A stretch of DNA of 64,000 bases from NCBI GenBank assembly GCA_013397455.1, contig VYZB01000030.1, positions 2,183,505 through 2,247,504 on the forward strand. Direction: 5' to 3'. The translations under genes and the position numbers were made by a program. The DNA comes from Crotophaga sulcirostris (Eukaryota > Chordata > Aves > Cuculiformes > Crotophagidae). This document shows, one piece after another, positions 1 through 12,240 of this stretch. Within the stretch, counting starts at the first letter, position 1. The number at the start of each line of letters is the position of its first letter. The notes under the pieces were generated by a model. The model saw nothing but the letters and a program-made list of their open reading frames with translations. It made no database searches and was not told the DNA's origin.

Positions 1-233
1 TCCAGTTTAAAGCCATTCCCCCTCATCCTACCACTATTTGCCCTCATAAAAAGCCCCTCCCCAACTTTCTTGTAGACCCTGGGAGGCTGCTATGAAGTCT
101 CCCTGGAGCCTTCTCTTCTCCAGGCTGAACAAGCCCAACTCTCTCAGCCTGTCCTCATAGCAGAGGTGCTCCAGCCCTCTGAGCATCTTTGTGCCCCTCC
201 TCTGGACCCACTCCAACAGTTCCATACCCTTGG
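1..233 (-). mobile_element. CR1 LINE fragment, 3' part of reverse transcriptase frame
   Basis: The minus strand encodes [20 protein letters not shown] then [17 protein letters not shown], the signature end of CR1 ORF2. Cut by the window edge on the left; no intact element. Confidence 0.88.
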
Positions 234-2404
234 TGAGACACCTCTCCCCAACCCTGACAGGAAATTTGGAGATATTTTGGGAGGGAGGAACAGCTTCTGC
301 TCAGTGCTTTAGGAAAGAGGTCCCTTCACGAGGTATTTCCCTGGTTCTGGGGGTAAAAAATGTTCTGGGGACAAGCAGATCACCAGGAGCCACCCCCAAA
401 CCTACAGCAGCTCCGGGAATGAGCCATCCCTTCCCCAAGTTGTCCCAACCTCGGACAGGGCAGAGAACAGTGGCAGAAAGGGGTGCACTCTCTTCCTTGC
501 TCTTTCCCAGCGTTCTGCAGAGCCCCCAGCCCCAGCTGGATCCCAGCCCTTCCAGCAGCCAGGTACCTTTCTGCTCCCGATTTCCCCATTACTTTTCCAA
601 CCCCTCCAAATGTTTGGTCCTTGCAGCTCCCCAGGTGACTGCCAAAGCAGGTCCCTGTGTTGGGCATGCAGCTGGTGCATCCAAAGCCCTTGGTCTCTTC
701 TGCTGAGACAAGCAGTGAGTACTAAGCACCCATTCTCCTTCTCCTTCTCCCTGCCATTCATGCTTTCACAGTCGCCTTCTCCTCCCAAGTCCTCTCTTTC
801 TGTAGACTGGAATCCTGCTCTGTTTTATCCCTCCTCAGATGGCAGCTATTGCACAACTCCAGCCCATCTCTGCGTCCTTCCCTGCTGCCTGCCCAGCCTC
901 ATGAGATTTCCCTGGCGAGGCAGGGATGTGCACGGCACAGAGTGAGCCGATCCCTGCCTTCTCCTCTTGTCTATCCTGAGTCATTCCTGACTCGCTGTGC
1001 ATCTCTTGCGCCCTGCCAACGACCTAAGTCCTATCCGCAGCTTTTAGCGCTCTTCCTCTCTGGATGTAGCTGTTTTATGGCCTCATAGGCAATAGATTCA
1101 TTCTCTCTGTGCTCAATGCTGAGTTCCTCCCTCATTTTAAGGTCAAGTTCATGAGCACAGTGAGACCCTTCCATACCCCTCTATATGGTGCCAGGTTTTA
1201 TTGTGTTGGAGCAGTAGTGGATATTGTTCTGACATTGCTTCTTCCCTCCTCCCTGGCACTTCCGAAGACCTGTGCTCCTGCTTGCCGTGGGGGCTCCAGC
1301 ACTGACCCCTCCACGCTGGGAACCCCCTGGGTTTGTTATGTCACTTTGTCTCCTAACTTTTAACTGGTTATTCATTCCCCAGCTGCTTTTCAAACTTCAC
1401 TTCTCAGCAACAGGCTCGGCCTTATTTACCAAACAATCAGGTTTATTGCTGTTTCTCCCCATTCTTTGTTACCATTTCTATCTGTTTTCCCCATTAAACT
1501 CAGGACGTTGTGATTTTCCGGACCCCCCGTAGAGCTCTTTTCGGGAAGTTGGCTATCCTCCATTCCTATTTACAAAGACCGATTCACACAGGAGGCTAAA
1601 CTGCAGCTACTGAAATAGCCATTTCATATTTAAGTTCTTCTAAAAGCCTTGCCTAAATCCCGTCTTTTCTCTCTACTTGTTTCTGCGCACTCGACCGAGC
1701 TGTTTTGTAACCTCTCCTACCACTACCCAGGTTGTCAGCACATCCAGCCCCTCCGTAAAGAAAGCTTCTTTTCAGGGAATATATTTAAGATCATGGTAGC
1801 AGCCTCCAATGCAGGAGGGTCTCCAGTGTAGTGGTTTCACCCCATTTCCTTCTCCTGCGGATGCCAAGCTTTCGGACATTCACCTCTGGGGCTTTTTATT
1901 TGCTTGCTGTCAGCAAATTGCTCCTGAAAAACCCCTTTGTCCTGCTTTGTTGTTTTATATCGATGTTGGGGACTTCACCTTGGAGGGGAGCCAAGGATGG
2001 GATTTGGGAGCCATAGGAGAGGGGAAGTTGTGGTTCTGACACAGATGACCAGTATAAATCAGTCATCGTATGCCTGCCCCATCCTGATGGGGTGGGACTT
2101 ACTCCTACCAATTGTTTCTAAACAGATTGCTGCTCTTTGGATGCTGCCAGGGTCCAAGAAACACCATCCCAGCCCCTTTACCAATGCAGGCAGCACATCC
2201 CAGGAGGGAGGGGATGGGCAGTGGTGGACCAAGGGCAGGAGAGCCCAGGAGGGAACGCAGAGCCAGCCAGCACCAGTCCCTAAGGAAAACCATCCCCTTG
2301 GCACGTGTCCACCCTCCTGCCTCAATGGAGGTGCAGGTGTGAAGGCAATAGGAGAGGAAAACGGGCCCTGTCTTATTGAAGCCGCTTGTAAACAAAGCCA
2401 CTTG
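234..2404. other. No gene seen
   Basis: Moderate GC, stop-rich in all frames beyond about 170 codons, and no splice-linked conserved peptide or RNA gene recognised. Confidence 0.5.
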
Positions 2405-3020
2405 AGTGGAGAGGATTCAGAGAGCCCAACAGCCGCAGGAAACTATAATTACATTTAAATATTGTTAGCATCATTATCTTTTATCCGCCATCAGATTAAA
2501 ACAATTATGGCATTTTCAGGAATCGTCCTGGCATTCTCTTGACCGACGTTATCTGTCAGGCAGGAAATGTGATTTTCGCTTGGAGAGGCGCCAGCCGCTG
2601 TGCGGCTGGTCCTACAGCCCCCGTGATGCTCCGGTCCCGGGAGGAGCCAGCAGCCTGGTGAATTCCCATTTTATGGAGAAATCTGTGTTCATGGTGGGGC
2701 CATCAGTTACATCCCTATATTGCTCTGCGTTTCTACCCGTTGGTTTCAAGGTTACTCAGCCTGGCAGTGGCAGGGGAAGGTGGAGGAAGGGATGGTGGCC
2801 CACGCTATCACCTCTGCCGGTGGCTGTGGCGGCATGCTGGAGCGGGTGGGCTTGGCAAACACGGCTCCGTGCCTGAAAGCCTTGGTGAGCAATTTACCCG
2901 AGGAACTCATTTCAGGAGATCTAGTCTAAGTTAATTAAAGATGGCTGGCTGGGGTCATTGCCTTGGCAACAATTAAGGGCAGGAAAGATGCCTCATTAGT
3001 AATAGATTTTAACAAAAACC
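2405..3020. promoter_or_regulatory. Candidate conserved non-coding element pair
   Basis: Two AT-rich islands, 2440-2575 and 2920-3040, in GC-moderate flanks, with TAATTA/ATTTAAAT, TTATCTTTTATC and TTAATTAA motifs. The texture is that of vertebrate developmental enhancers. Inference from composition only. Confidence 0.4.
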
Positions 3021-3429
3021 ATAATTTTTCATATCAAGACAATCCCTGGCACATGAGGTGGGGGTGAGAAGGATGCTTTCTTTCTGGCTTTCTCTATTTC
3101 CCCACTCTGACTGCGGGTGAGCCTGTAAGGCAGGTCCAGGAGGCTTGAAAATGAGATTGAAAGGCTTTTTCTTTCTGAATCTGGAGGCTGGTGAGTGTTC
3201 GTGGTTGGTGCCCAAGCAGCAGCACTGGAGCCACTGGAGAGGGGGCCATGTAGATACCAGGGGATATTCCTGGAGAGCAGAGGGTGCGATCTGGCTTCTT
3301 GGAAAGGGGAGAAGAAATGAAGAACTGGGCATCACCACCGTGCAGGTGCTGCCTGCACATCCTGGACCTGGCAGCACTGTGCCACGCAGCCACTGGTGAT
3401 GGGGTTATTCCTCCAGCTGTGCCTTTGTT

Positions 3430-3570
3430 TTTTAATTTCCCCCCTTGTACTCCAGAAATCTTAATGCCGCCGCCTAATAATGCCAGGCTGGGCAGAGTAG
3501 CTTTATTTTCTACTTAATTAACTGTCATTCTGTGATTGATCAGTTAATGATGGAGCCATCATGGTAATGC
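3430..3570. promoter_or_regulatory. Candidate conserved non-coding element
   Basis: AT-rich island with TTTTTTAATTTCC, TTAATTAACTG and TGATTGATCAGTTAATGATG, a cluster of homeodomain and TALE-like cores. Inference. Confidence 0.4.
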
Positions 3571-5779
3571 TCCGGGAGAGCCGGTGTGCCGGGGCCAGGC
3601 CGAGTCACGCGCTTGCCTTCCCACTCCTACCTGCTCCGGCGCCCAGCATGCTCCCCCCCCGGCGCCAGGGCTGTGCCGACTTCTCTCCTGACAGCAAAGG
3701 ACAATGTGACAGATGGAAAATCCCTTGCTCCCAGGAAATTTGGCCATTTACAAGGAAGATACAGGAGGGACTGGGAGTGATGCTCCTGCTCTGGCACCTG
3801 TGGCTGGCAGCTGGGGGTCGCAGAGAGAGCCCCTTCCCTGCTAGACATGGTGCTTGTTGCTGTGTTAAGCTCTAGCCCAAGTATTTCTGCTGGTTCCCCT
3901 TCTTGCAGTGGCATTTTGGTTTGGGAGGAAGGACAAGGCTGATGTTGTCTGTTGAGGTGATGCTCTCACTGCTGACCCGAAGGGGTCAGAGCTCAGCAGA
4001 GCCAGCAACTCCGACAGAGCACCTCTGCTCACAGCCTCCTCCTCCTCCAAAGTTGCACACATGGCTCAAACAGGAGGGATAAATATAAACTCCATTCAGA
4101 TATCCATAGAAACAGAGCTGGAGATGGAAGACCCCATGCAGTTAAAACCTTCCTCCTCCTTCCCACATGCTGCTATTCCCAGTATTATTCCAGAGCGTTT
4201 CATAAAAACAGTAGAACTGAGCAGGGACCAATAGAAATGACCAGTAAGGTGTTACTGGGAAAACCCTAGAATGGGGGAAACACTTTCTTCTGAATGATTT
4301 ATCCATTATCATCAAAAAAACTCCATCAGGCTTGTGTTTAAATAGGAATGACGCTCCACTTGGTGTGGCTGGGTGTGCCGGCACACATGTGCACAGGGTT
4401 GAAAGGGATGCAGCGCAACTCGGGTGCAGAAGCAGTGTAAGTCCTGTTGCTTAATTACTGTTTCCTTTCCGTGCTGCGAAAAGTGCCGAGCTTCAGATTC
4501 GGTGGGTTGAAAAGCTTCTGGCATCTTGACACACACCAGCCCATTTCCAGCATTCAGCAGCCGGTGAATACACCCCTCCACGCACCCCCAGACGTATACC
4601 TGTACCTACAGCATCACAGCCTGTTTATCTATAGATCGGTCCAAATGATAACTTGTTTATTCAGACAACTCTGCTGGCTAGTAAAAAATGAAACCAAATT
4701 GGTACTGAAGGGAACCAGCCACTTCTCGGAGCTCCGTGTGTGGTTCTTCCTCCCCATCGGCTCCAGATGGAGTTGTTTGTCTCATTGCATCCCTGCACAC
4801 ACACCCACACCCACACCCAGATACATATATAATCCCGTGCGTAGAGCCAGGAGAAAACCTTATACAGTATTATAAACATCATGCTATTTTTTGAATTAAA
4901 GCTTAAAACCAATCATCAGAGGTGACACACACAACACGTTCAAACCCAAGAATAGGTCTGGAATCAACTCTGGAAAATATCAATAACCATCAGCATTTCC
5001 TTACATCCCAAACCCGATCTGGCATCATTTCTGCTGTCAATAACACACCTTTACTGGGAGAAGACATCCGAGGAGGCCTGAGCCTGGAGCCCTGCCTCCC
5101 CTTAGGGGGGAAGTTTCTGTGCCTCCCTGGGCTGGGGAAAAGATTATTTCTCTCCATCCTCACGGCAAGGAAACTATTGCTGAAGTAACACCTTTGGATA
5201 TTTTTTTTTTTTTTGGTAAGGAATTGAGCCTTCTCTCCACCTGCTCGGTGCCTGGAGGTGCCTGACGTTGTGAGATGTGGTGTGCCCAGTGATATACAGG
5301 CAGCCCCTTGGCTTGTGCTGGCTGTCGAGCTCCCACATGTTGCGGCCATGTGGAGACTAAAAATAAGCGAGGATTTGGGTGGCAAGGAGGTTTTTTGCAG
5401 CATGCCAAGGTGGAGGGCAAAGTGGGGAGAGCATGGCAAAGCAAATCACCCTCATAGTCATACCGGAGGGAGTAGGGAGATGAGAAATTGTGAATATACT
5501 GAGAAAAGTAAAGGCTGAGCATCAGCACCTCCCCGGCTCCTCTTCCTGCCAGCGGCGTTCATACCCTGGCTGAGGTGGTGAGAACTCAGCAGGTCCAGGG
5601 GATTTTGTAGGTTTGCCCATGGGGTGGAGGAGGAGGAGAAGCAATGGGGGAGGCAGGTCGGCCACTCGCTTGCACAAAGGGGCCCAGGCTGGTGGTGCCC
5701 ACGTGTCCTGATCCCGTGTGGGGCAGCCGTGAGGACACAGCCAAGCCACATTGTGACCTGTTCATAAAGATGCGCCGAG
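3571..5779. other. No gene seen; CA-rich simple repeat inside
   Basis: Contains a (CA)/(CCCACA) simple repeat at 4795-4818 and AT-rich stretches around 4600-5050. No supported coding region. Confidence 0.5.
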
Positions 5780-6130
5780 ACAAAGCTGGAGCCATTTAAA
5801 AACAATTAACAAGCTGTAAACTGCCCCAGCCCTCGCTGTTCACTAGGCAACCACAAAGAAACTTTATTTTAGAGTTGCAAGTCCTTTTTTTTTTTTTTCA
5901 GAGAGAAACTTTTTAAATATGTAATTGGCTCTGGGAACCAGGACCCAAAGGGGTTGCAAAAGCAAGGGAAGCAATTGCCTTAATCAGTCCAAGATCTCTG
6001 ATTTATTTATGTATTTATTTCGATTTCAAAGCAGTGCTGCTCATCATAGCAGGGCCTTTAGAAGCACAATTATTCTCTCGACAGAAGAGCTAACCTAGGC
6101 TGCGATTATTTGCCTTTCTGAAAGGCGGCG
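5780..6130. promoter_or_regulatory. Candidate conserved non-coding element
   Basis: ATTTAAAAACAATTAACAAG, a TTTTTTAAATATGTAATTGG block and TTTATTTATGTATTTATTTC, separated by GC-richer sequence on either side. Inference from composition. Confidence 0.4.
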
Positions 6131-7059
6131 GTTCCCCGTCAGCCGTCCTCCCCATGAACGCACTCCCGCTTCCGCATCTCTCCGAGTGATTTTAACATCC
6201 GAGAAACATCCCCCCCAGCCTTCCTCCAGCCACAGCCTGCCTGAACACCCAGCCTTTCTGCCAAGCTTTCCCAGCTTCAAAGAGCGGGGCAAGCGTTCGC
6301 TACATAATGTTTCTTTATTCCTGTTCTTTGGCTGCTTTTCAAGCGGTGGTTGAGAAACGTGCTTGTGTCCTAATGGCTTGCAGAAGGCACCCGAGGACAC
6401 AGGTGGAAGGAGCTGGGCAGTTGCAGCCCCGGGTGGGTTTTGGACCACGGAGATTTGCTTGTATTTTGGCCCTGAGAAATGTTTTATTCCCAGGTTGTGT
6501 CTGGGCTGGAGGGGTATCAGGGTGGTATTCGGAGGCGATGCTTTGCTGGCCTGCAGAGGCAGAGGCTGTTGAAGCAGCAGACGGGAATGAATAGGAAAAA
6601 AGGGAGCTGCACTTCGGAAGGAAGCCTCCTTGCAGCTATGGTGGGGTGCCTGGGGTCAGAGCAATGTCCCACCTGAACCCAAGCCCTGCCAGCTCGCCCT
6701 ATGGACGCCTGTCCCCAGGGTGGAGTGCAGGTCAGGGCTTGGGATTGGCAGCATTGGTACCTACAAGGCCAAGGGGGCAGCAAATCCGCAGGGCTTGGAT
6801 GGATCCTGCTGGTGTTTCCTCCATCAGCTGTAGATTTTGCCCCCATAAAGGGGCAAAACTCCTTTTGCAGTGACAGCCCCGCAAGCATCCCCATCCCAGG
6901 GGGCTCACCTGCCCCATCTCTGGGATGTGCCCTTGGCCAGCAGCGATGCCATGCCACATCCTCAACCCCACCGTGAGGCTCCTCTGTGCCACCACGAGCC
7001 ACCCGTGGGCTTGTGAGAAATCCTCGTGTGTTGTGTGTCCCCCCCATTCCCATCCCCGC
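6131..7059. other. No gene seen
   Basis: GC-rich; long open frames here, such as the minus frame to 7578, have composition typical of stop-poor GC-rich sequence and no recognisable domain. Confidence 0.5.
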
Positions 7060-7190
7060 AATGAATATTTTGCGAAGGTTTAATTGGCTGCAATTATTAA
7101 CTAGCACGGACACTGGAAACCTGCCAGTCAGGAAAATAATGAACCGTTTTAATACAAATTCAGCCCGTAAACAAATGTGGCTGCCAGAGC
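7060..7190. promoter_or_regulatory. Candidate conserved non-coding element
   Basis: CAATGAATATTTTGCGAAGG then TTTAATTGGCTGCAATTATT and AAAATAATGAACCGTTTTAA: a sharply bounded AT-rich island with dense homeodomain cores inside GC-rich sequence. Confidence 0.45.
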
Positions 7191-7890
7191 CTTTGTGGAC
7201 ACATGGTGCTGGAAGAGGCAGTGTAGGAGAACCAGGGTGGCTCCACCACCCCTTTGGGCACTGGGCAAGGGTCCGTGTCCCCACGGTCACCCTGTGTCCC
7301 TGCAGGAAAGTCCTTGTCCCAGAGCTCTCTGATGAGACCAGAACACCACCCCCAAATAGCAGTGCCAACAACAGAGCAGGGACCAAACCCACGTAGATGT
7401 AAGAAGAGGCACATTTGGGCTTTGGGGTACTTTTGAGGGGGATGCATGGCAGGAGAGAGGTGGCAGCGTGGCTGTGCATGCGGGGTGCCCAGGGCTGAGC
7501 TCCTCCAGAGCATTTTCGCTCCCTGCCTTGCCCTACATCCCTCCCCGATCCCACAAAGCCCACCCAGAGCCATGGCACCTCCAGCCCAGCTCACGCGATC
7601 GTGGGCACCGAGCACAAAGCCCGCTCTCCCTCAGCAGAGATTTCCTTTTTCTGCCAAAGGGGAGAAGAATCTCCCACCCCAGGCTCCCCCAAAAAAAGGT
7701 TTTAAGGACCTTCAGGCATCAGGCAAACACCTTCCGCTGCCCGTGGAGAAGCTGCAGTCCCAGGCCACTTTGTGAGAACCGGCACCCCCCTGCACCCTCC
7801 AGCACCCCCCAACATCCCTCCAGTACCCAGGAGAGAAAGGCAGGGCCCCCGGCGAAAGGCATCTGTGAGACCCAGACTTGAAATCTTCCG
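7191..7890. other. No gene seen
   Basis: GC-rich, no recognised coding or RNA feature. Confidence 0.5.
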
Positions 7891-8890
7891 CCCAGGGAAA
7901 TATTTCTGCCGAGGTGTGGAGGCACTGCTTTTGGATTATTCTAAAAAGAGCTACATTTTTCAATGTGGTTTTTTTTTTTTGTTAATTTTCTCTCCTTTAT
8001 TTTTTAATAGTAAAATGGACTGATGGCTCTTTTAAATTTCAGTAATTTGTGGAAATTAAAAAAAAAAAAAGAAAATCATTTGCAACGCGACCCAGATTTT
8101 AATGGCACTCTGAAATGGATGTCTCCAGGCTTTGTTTTATTTTATTATTATTTTTTTTTTATGAACTCACTCCCTGAATGGTGAAAAATCTCTCAAATCT
8201 GGATAGTGAAAGTGTCCTAAATTGTTTTCCTGATTTTTTAAATACTTCTGACAAATTAATTGTTCCGTATGGGGATGGAGATTAAATCCTCTTCGTCTTA
8301 CACTTAGCTTGTAGGAACATATTTTACCATTAGAAAATAAAGAAAAATTTCATAAAATAGAGAGACTTAAAATATATAAATTAGTAAAAAGGTGGAATTT
8401 TCTCTTTCCTCAGGGCCATGTGTGTAAAAAAGCATTTTTACATGTTGTCTGGGCTAAGACTATTGCTGCCTGTCTTCAGAAGTGGCTCCTTCCTTTGAAT
8501 TAAGCTCCAAGGTAGTAAAGATACTGTATTTAGAAGCCAAAAAATAAAGCAGACACAATTTATTAAACAGCTACAATGTGACAATAAATAATTTTAATGT
8601 CAATCAAAATCGGATTATTGTCACTGAAATTTGGATTGAAATGATAAAAACCTGAAAGGGAGAATTGAAATCCAACCCCGGAGATGATTCCGATACCTTT
8701 GTTCCTCATGCTAAATATTTTGGGTGAGAATTTATACCAGCTAATTCTTAATTTGGAGGAAGAAGGTTGAGTGGGGTAGACTGTTAAGAAATATAATCAG
8801 AAAATATATCGATGTTTTGGGATTGATGGGAAGTGTTTTTATTTGTGAAAGCCACAGAGAAAAGAATTTTATATTATTTTTTTTAAAGAC
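7891..8890. promoter_or_regulatory. 1-kb AT-rich block, candidate conserved non-coding cluster
   Basis: The most AT-rich kilobase left of RHCG, almost free of CpG, with no long open frame, several poly(T)/poly(A) runs and a 10-bp inverted repeat at 8578-8624. It resembles a developmental enhancer cluster; a decayed ancient repeat is the alternative. Confidence 0.45.
8578..8624. repeat. Inverted repeat GTGACAATAA / TTATTGTCAC
   Basis: Perfect 10-bp arms at 8578-8587 and 8615-8624 with a 27-bp spacer containing AATCAAAATCGGAT. Each arm holds a SOX-type ACAAT core, in opposite orientations. Confidence 0.85.
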
Positions 8891-10429
8891 GCTTGCTTTT
8901 GAATTTTCTTTTCAGTGTTAAGCAGCAGTGGGAGAGGGATGATTCTCCCCACTCGGCCAGTATTCACCCTTCCTCCCACCTTAGGAACACCAAAAGTTGG
9001 CCCCCCCGGGTTGTGTCAGGCAAAGCCGCCTGTGTTTCAGGACAGGCGTTCATCGGCGCAGCCAAACTCCGAACGCCTGGAGAGCCCCAGCTGCTGCGGG
9101 GCTGCTCCCCTCCCAGCCCCAGCTCCCCTGCCTGCCGTGCAGGGGCCTCGGGGGTGAGAAACCCCTCTGAAAACCCTCGTTGAAATTTTCCCCTTTGGTT
9201 CAGTAGTTATTAATGTGGAAGGAAAAAGGAGTGGTGCATGTTTCAGGGAGAAAACAGCCCTTTCAGGGTGCAAGGAGAGTAAAAAATATAATAATTCCCC
9301 TGGTGGGAAGCAGGGCGTGTCAGAGAGAGGAGACCAAGGACATGGCTCAGGGGGAAGCATCCTCATCACCTATTTTTTAACCCCAAAATAAGGATGATGA
9401 AGATGTTGGGGCATAATGGGGCGCAGGCAGGGCTGCTTGATTCCCCTCGGGGGCTGAGACCCTCCTGGCTGGAGAAGGGTCTCTTCCAGCAGCATCACCC
9501 AGCCGCCCCTCCTCGCCTGCCCGCCAACCTCGGGCAGCAGCTCTGCCTTGGCACCGCGTTAAACGGTGCCTGATTTGGGACTGGAACCGGCAAACATTCA
9601 ACTGGAGTGGCCGAGGCGGAAACCCTCTGTGTGTCTCCAGGGCGATGTTTTTATTCTGCATCCCAGCGATGCCCAGTTCCTCCTTGAGACAGAGCTCCCA
9701 ATTATTTTTTTTTTTGCCAGGATTTAGAGGCATGACATAAATAAATATACCTACATATATATTTATATTTATTGTGTGGATGTGCATACCAAATTCACAC
9801 CCAATATTGGCTTAAAACCCATGGCACCAGAACGTGCACGGATGGAGGTGTGGGCTGGAAGCGGGATGTCTAAGTTTGTCCCCGGAGCAGCTGATGGATG
9901 GACGAGGAGGAACCGGTGGGGACCAGGCGGTTTTAATCAGCGTGTGTGTGTGTGTGTGTGTGACAATAGTTGGGTGAAGAAGGGGACCTGACACCGGTAT
10001 CCTTGATTTGTTATAAATCACACCCGTAAAAACAGGGTGGGGGGGGTGGGAATTAAATCCAGGGGATCTCAGTGTTTTTAGTGCCAACTCAATCCCCAAG
10101 CTGCAACAAAGCTTTGCCAGCACTGAAATAAATGATGCTGCACCTAATGGCTCTTATCCCTTCCCCACTGCCTCCAACCAGGCAGCTTTAGGGTTTTAAC
10201 GATGCCGACGCAACGGGAAGCAGTGTCTGGGCCTGATGCTGATTTTTACCAGCAAAGGTAGCCCAGTGTGGGGTGGAGGTCCCCAGGGGACCCGTGGCAG
10301 GGAGGGGAGGCTCATCCCCGTGTCCCCAGGTCCCTGCTCGGCCGTGGCTTTGCTGATGCCCCGCAGCCGTTGGGCTTCTCTCTCTGCTCAATTGCACAGC
10401 GCACAAATGGAATCGCTCTCCTCGCTGTG
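8891..10429. other. No gene seen; (GT)n microsatellite at 9942-9962
   Basis: A pure (GT)10 run at 9942-9962 and a short AT-rich stretch at 9735-9780 (ATATATTTATATTTATTG). No supported gene. Confidence 0.6.
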
Positions 10430-10640
10430 TTTGTGGCCACGGGAGTGGAAGAATTACATTGGGCTGAAAATAGTATTTACTTTTACTGATTGAAAAATAG
10501 ATGTTGGGAAAAAAAATAAAAAAAATGCAAAAGCAGGAATTGAAACTATAATTACAACAAACCGTATGTAAACTCCCAGGTAAACACTGATTATACTGTG
10601 TCATTTCAGCCAGACTTTATTAGCAAGGGAAGAAGCGAAT
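10430..10640. promoter_or_regulatory. Candidate conserved non-coding element
   Basis: TTTACTTTTACTGATTGAAA, ACTATAATTACAACAAACCG and GGTAAACACTGATTATACTG (forkhead- and homeodomain-like cores) in a bounded AT-rich island. Confidence 0.4.
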
Positions 10641-12099
10641 CTTCTTTCTCTCTCTGCCTGCGGCGGATGCAACACGCAGGATCCCACCGCCTGCCATTTG
10701 CAGAGCACTTTTCACCCTAAAAAATCTCACATTTATGGCTTGATCCTGCATAGCTCTCATCTTCTCAGTTCCCTAGGCTGAGCCGTGCTGTCACCCTCGC
10801 ATGGGTGCAGAATGGGATGCTGGGGTGCTGCTGGGGGCACAGGGCTGAGCTGCCCCGGAGCACCCCTTGTTTTCGGGAAGAGGCTGGGAAGGGGCCAATG
10901 GGTGCTGGAGGGATGAGAAACTCCGAGTACGGGACCCAGTCTGCTCCTTCCTACAGTGCTGTCTCCCTGCGATGGGATGAGGTGCCCCAGCTGCAGCACC
11001 CTCTTTCCTGCAGGCAGTTCACAGGCCCTGCTGCAGGAGGACAGGTCTGTCTGGATCAATCCTTAGTGAAAAGCTGGGAGAGGTGACAGCTGCAGCCTAG
11101 CCAGGTCCTTGGCTTGCCCCCCAGCAACTGAGCCAGACCCCCTTTAGGGGGGAGCTGCATCCCCTGAGCTCAGCACCCCAAATGCAAGAGAGGAGCAGGG
11201 TGGGCACGTTGTTCCTGGATGCCTGGGTTACACAGCACCCCCCTCACATGCTGGTGTGGCACATGGTCCTGCAGAACCTCCAGGATCTCTCCTCCCTGCA
11301 GAGTCTGGCAGAGATGGAGCAATGCCATCGCACTGGTGACATATCAGTCCCCACCATCCCCTGTGTCACTCTTAGGACACCCCCTCAGCATCCTCTCCTC
11401 TGCCATGTGGAGTAGGGGTCGTCAGGCAGCACCATCCCCCTTGGATGAACATTTGTGGTGCTCTTGCTGCAGTTTCCCTATGGGGGACATGGCAGAAAGT
11501 GGGATAAGGGGGGAACAAGAAAACCAGGACTCATGTGGGTAAGGCCAAGTATCACTTATACAACAGGACTGCAGGGGCCGACCAGCCTTACAGCTTTGCC
11601 ATAGTGGCACCCTGTGGCAAAATGCATTACTACAGCTGGCAGGGGCTTTGGAGGGGGACACAAGGTCTGGGGGGACCCTCGCCCTGAGGGCTCACAGCCC
11701 CATGGGGACACGCAGCCCTCGCACAGGCAGGGATGGGATGCTGAGGGCTGAGAAGCAGGTGGTCCCTATCACTGGGACATCCTGGTCCCCCGTGGTGGGT
11801 ACCACCCATCCCTGTGGTTGCCCGTGGGGTCAGGTGTGACACCCAACTAACCTAGACATCCCCCTGGGCTGGTGCTGGGATGCCAACAAGCTCACCAGAT
11901 GCTGCATGCTGGCTTCCTTAGGGTTTGCTGGTGACAATTGCGTGGATGGGTGGCGTGGGGCTGCGTGGAGGGGTGTGTGTGTCTGTGTGTGTGTGTTGGT
12001 TTTCTCCTCCTGGAGCAGACCCGGAGTGACAGAGCGAGCTCTTTGTCTGCCCGCGCGCCTGCCTGTCACGGCTCCCGGCGTTTCCCAGCCACCTTGCAC
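10641..12099. other. No gene seen; GT-rich repeat at 11973-11996
   Basis: GC-rich with an interrupted (GT)n tract at 11973-11996. No recognised coding sequence. Confidence 0.5.
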
Positions 12100-12240
12100 A
12101 GCGCGCAGCCACTTTGGCAGGAGATGTCTTGGAATTCTAATGCGGCTGATTAACACGCTGCGATGCAATCGCAGAGGCAGCCGTACCCCTTCCCCAGCCT
12201 TGACTTTTTGGGGAATAAATAACCAAGCCCAACCAGCCAT
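12100..12240. promoter_or_regulatory. Candidate conserved non-coding element
   Basis: TTGGAATTCTAATGCGGCTG then ATTAACACGCTGCGATGCAA, a homeodomain core with preserved CpGs next to a GT repeat. Weak, composition-based. Confidence 0.3.

Noticed and set aside
6517..7578. 353-codon minus-strand open frame
   Set aside because: GC-rich, low-complexity peptide with no domain. It runs through a candidate conserved non-coding block and has no splice or start support.
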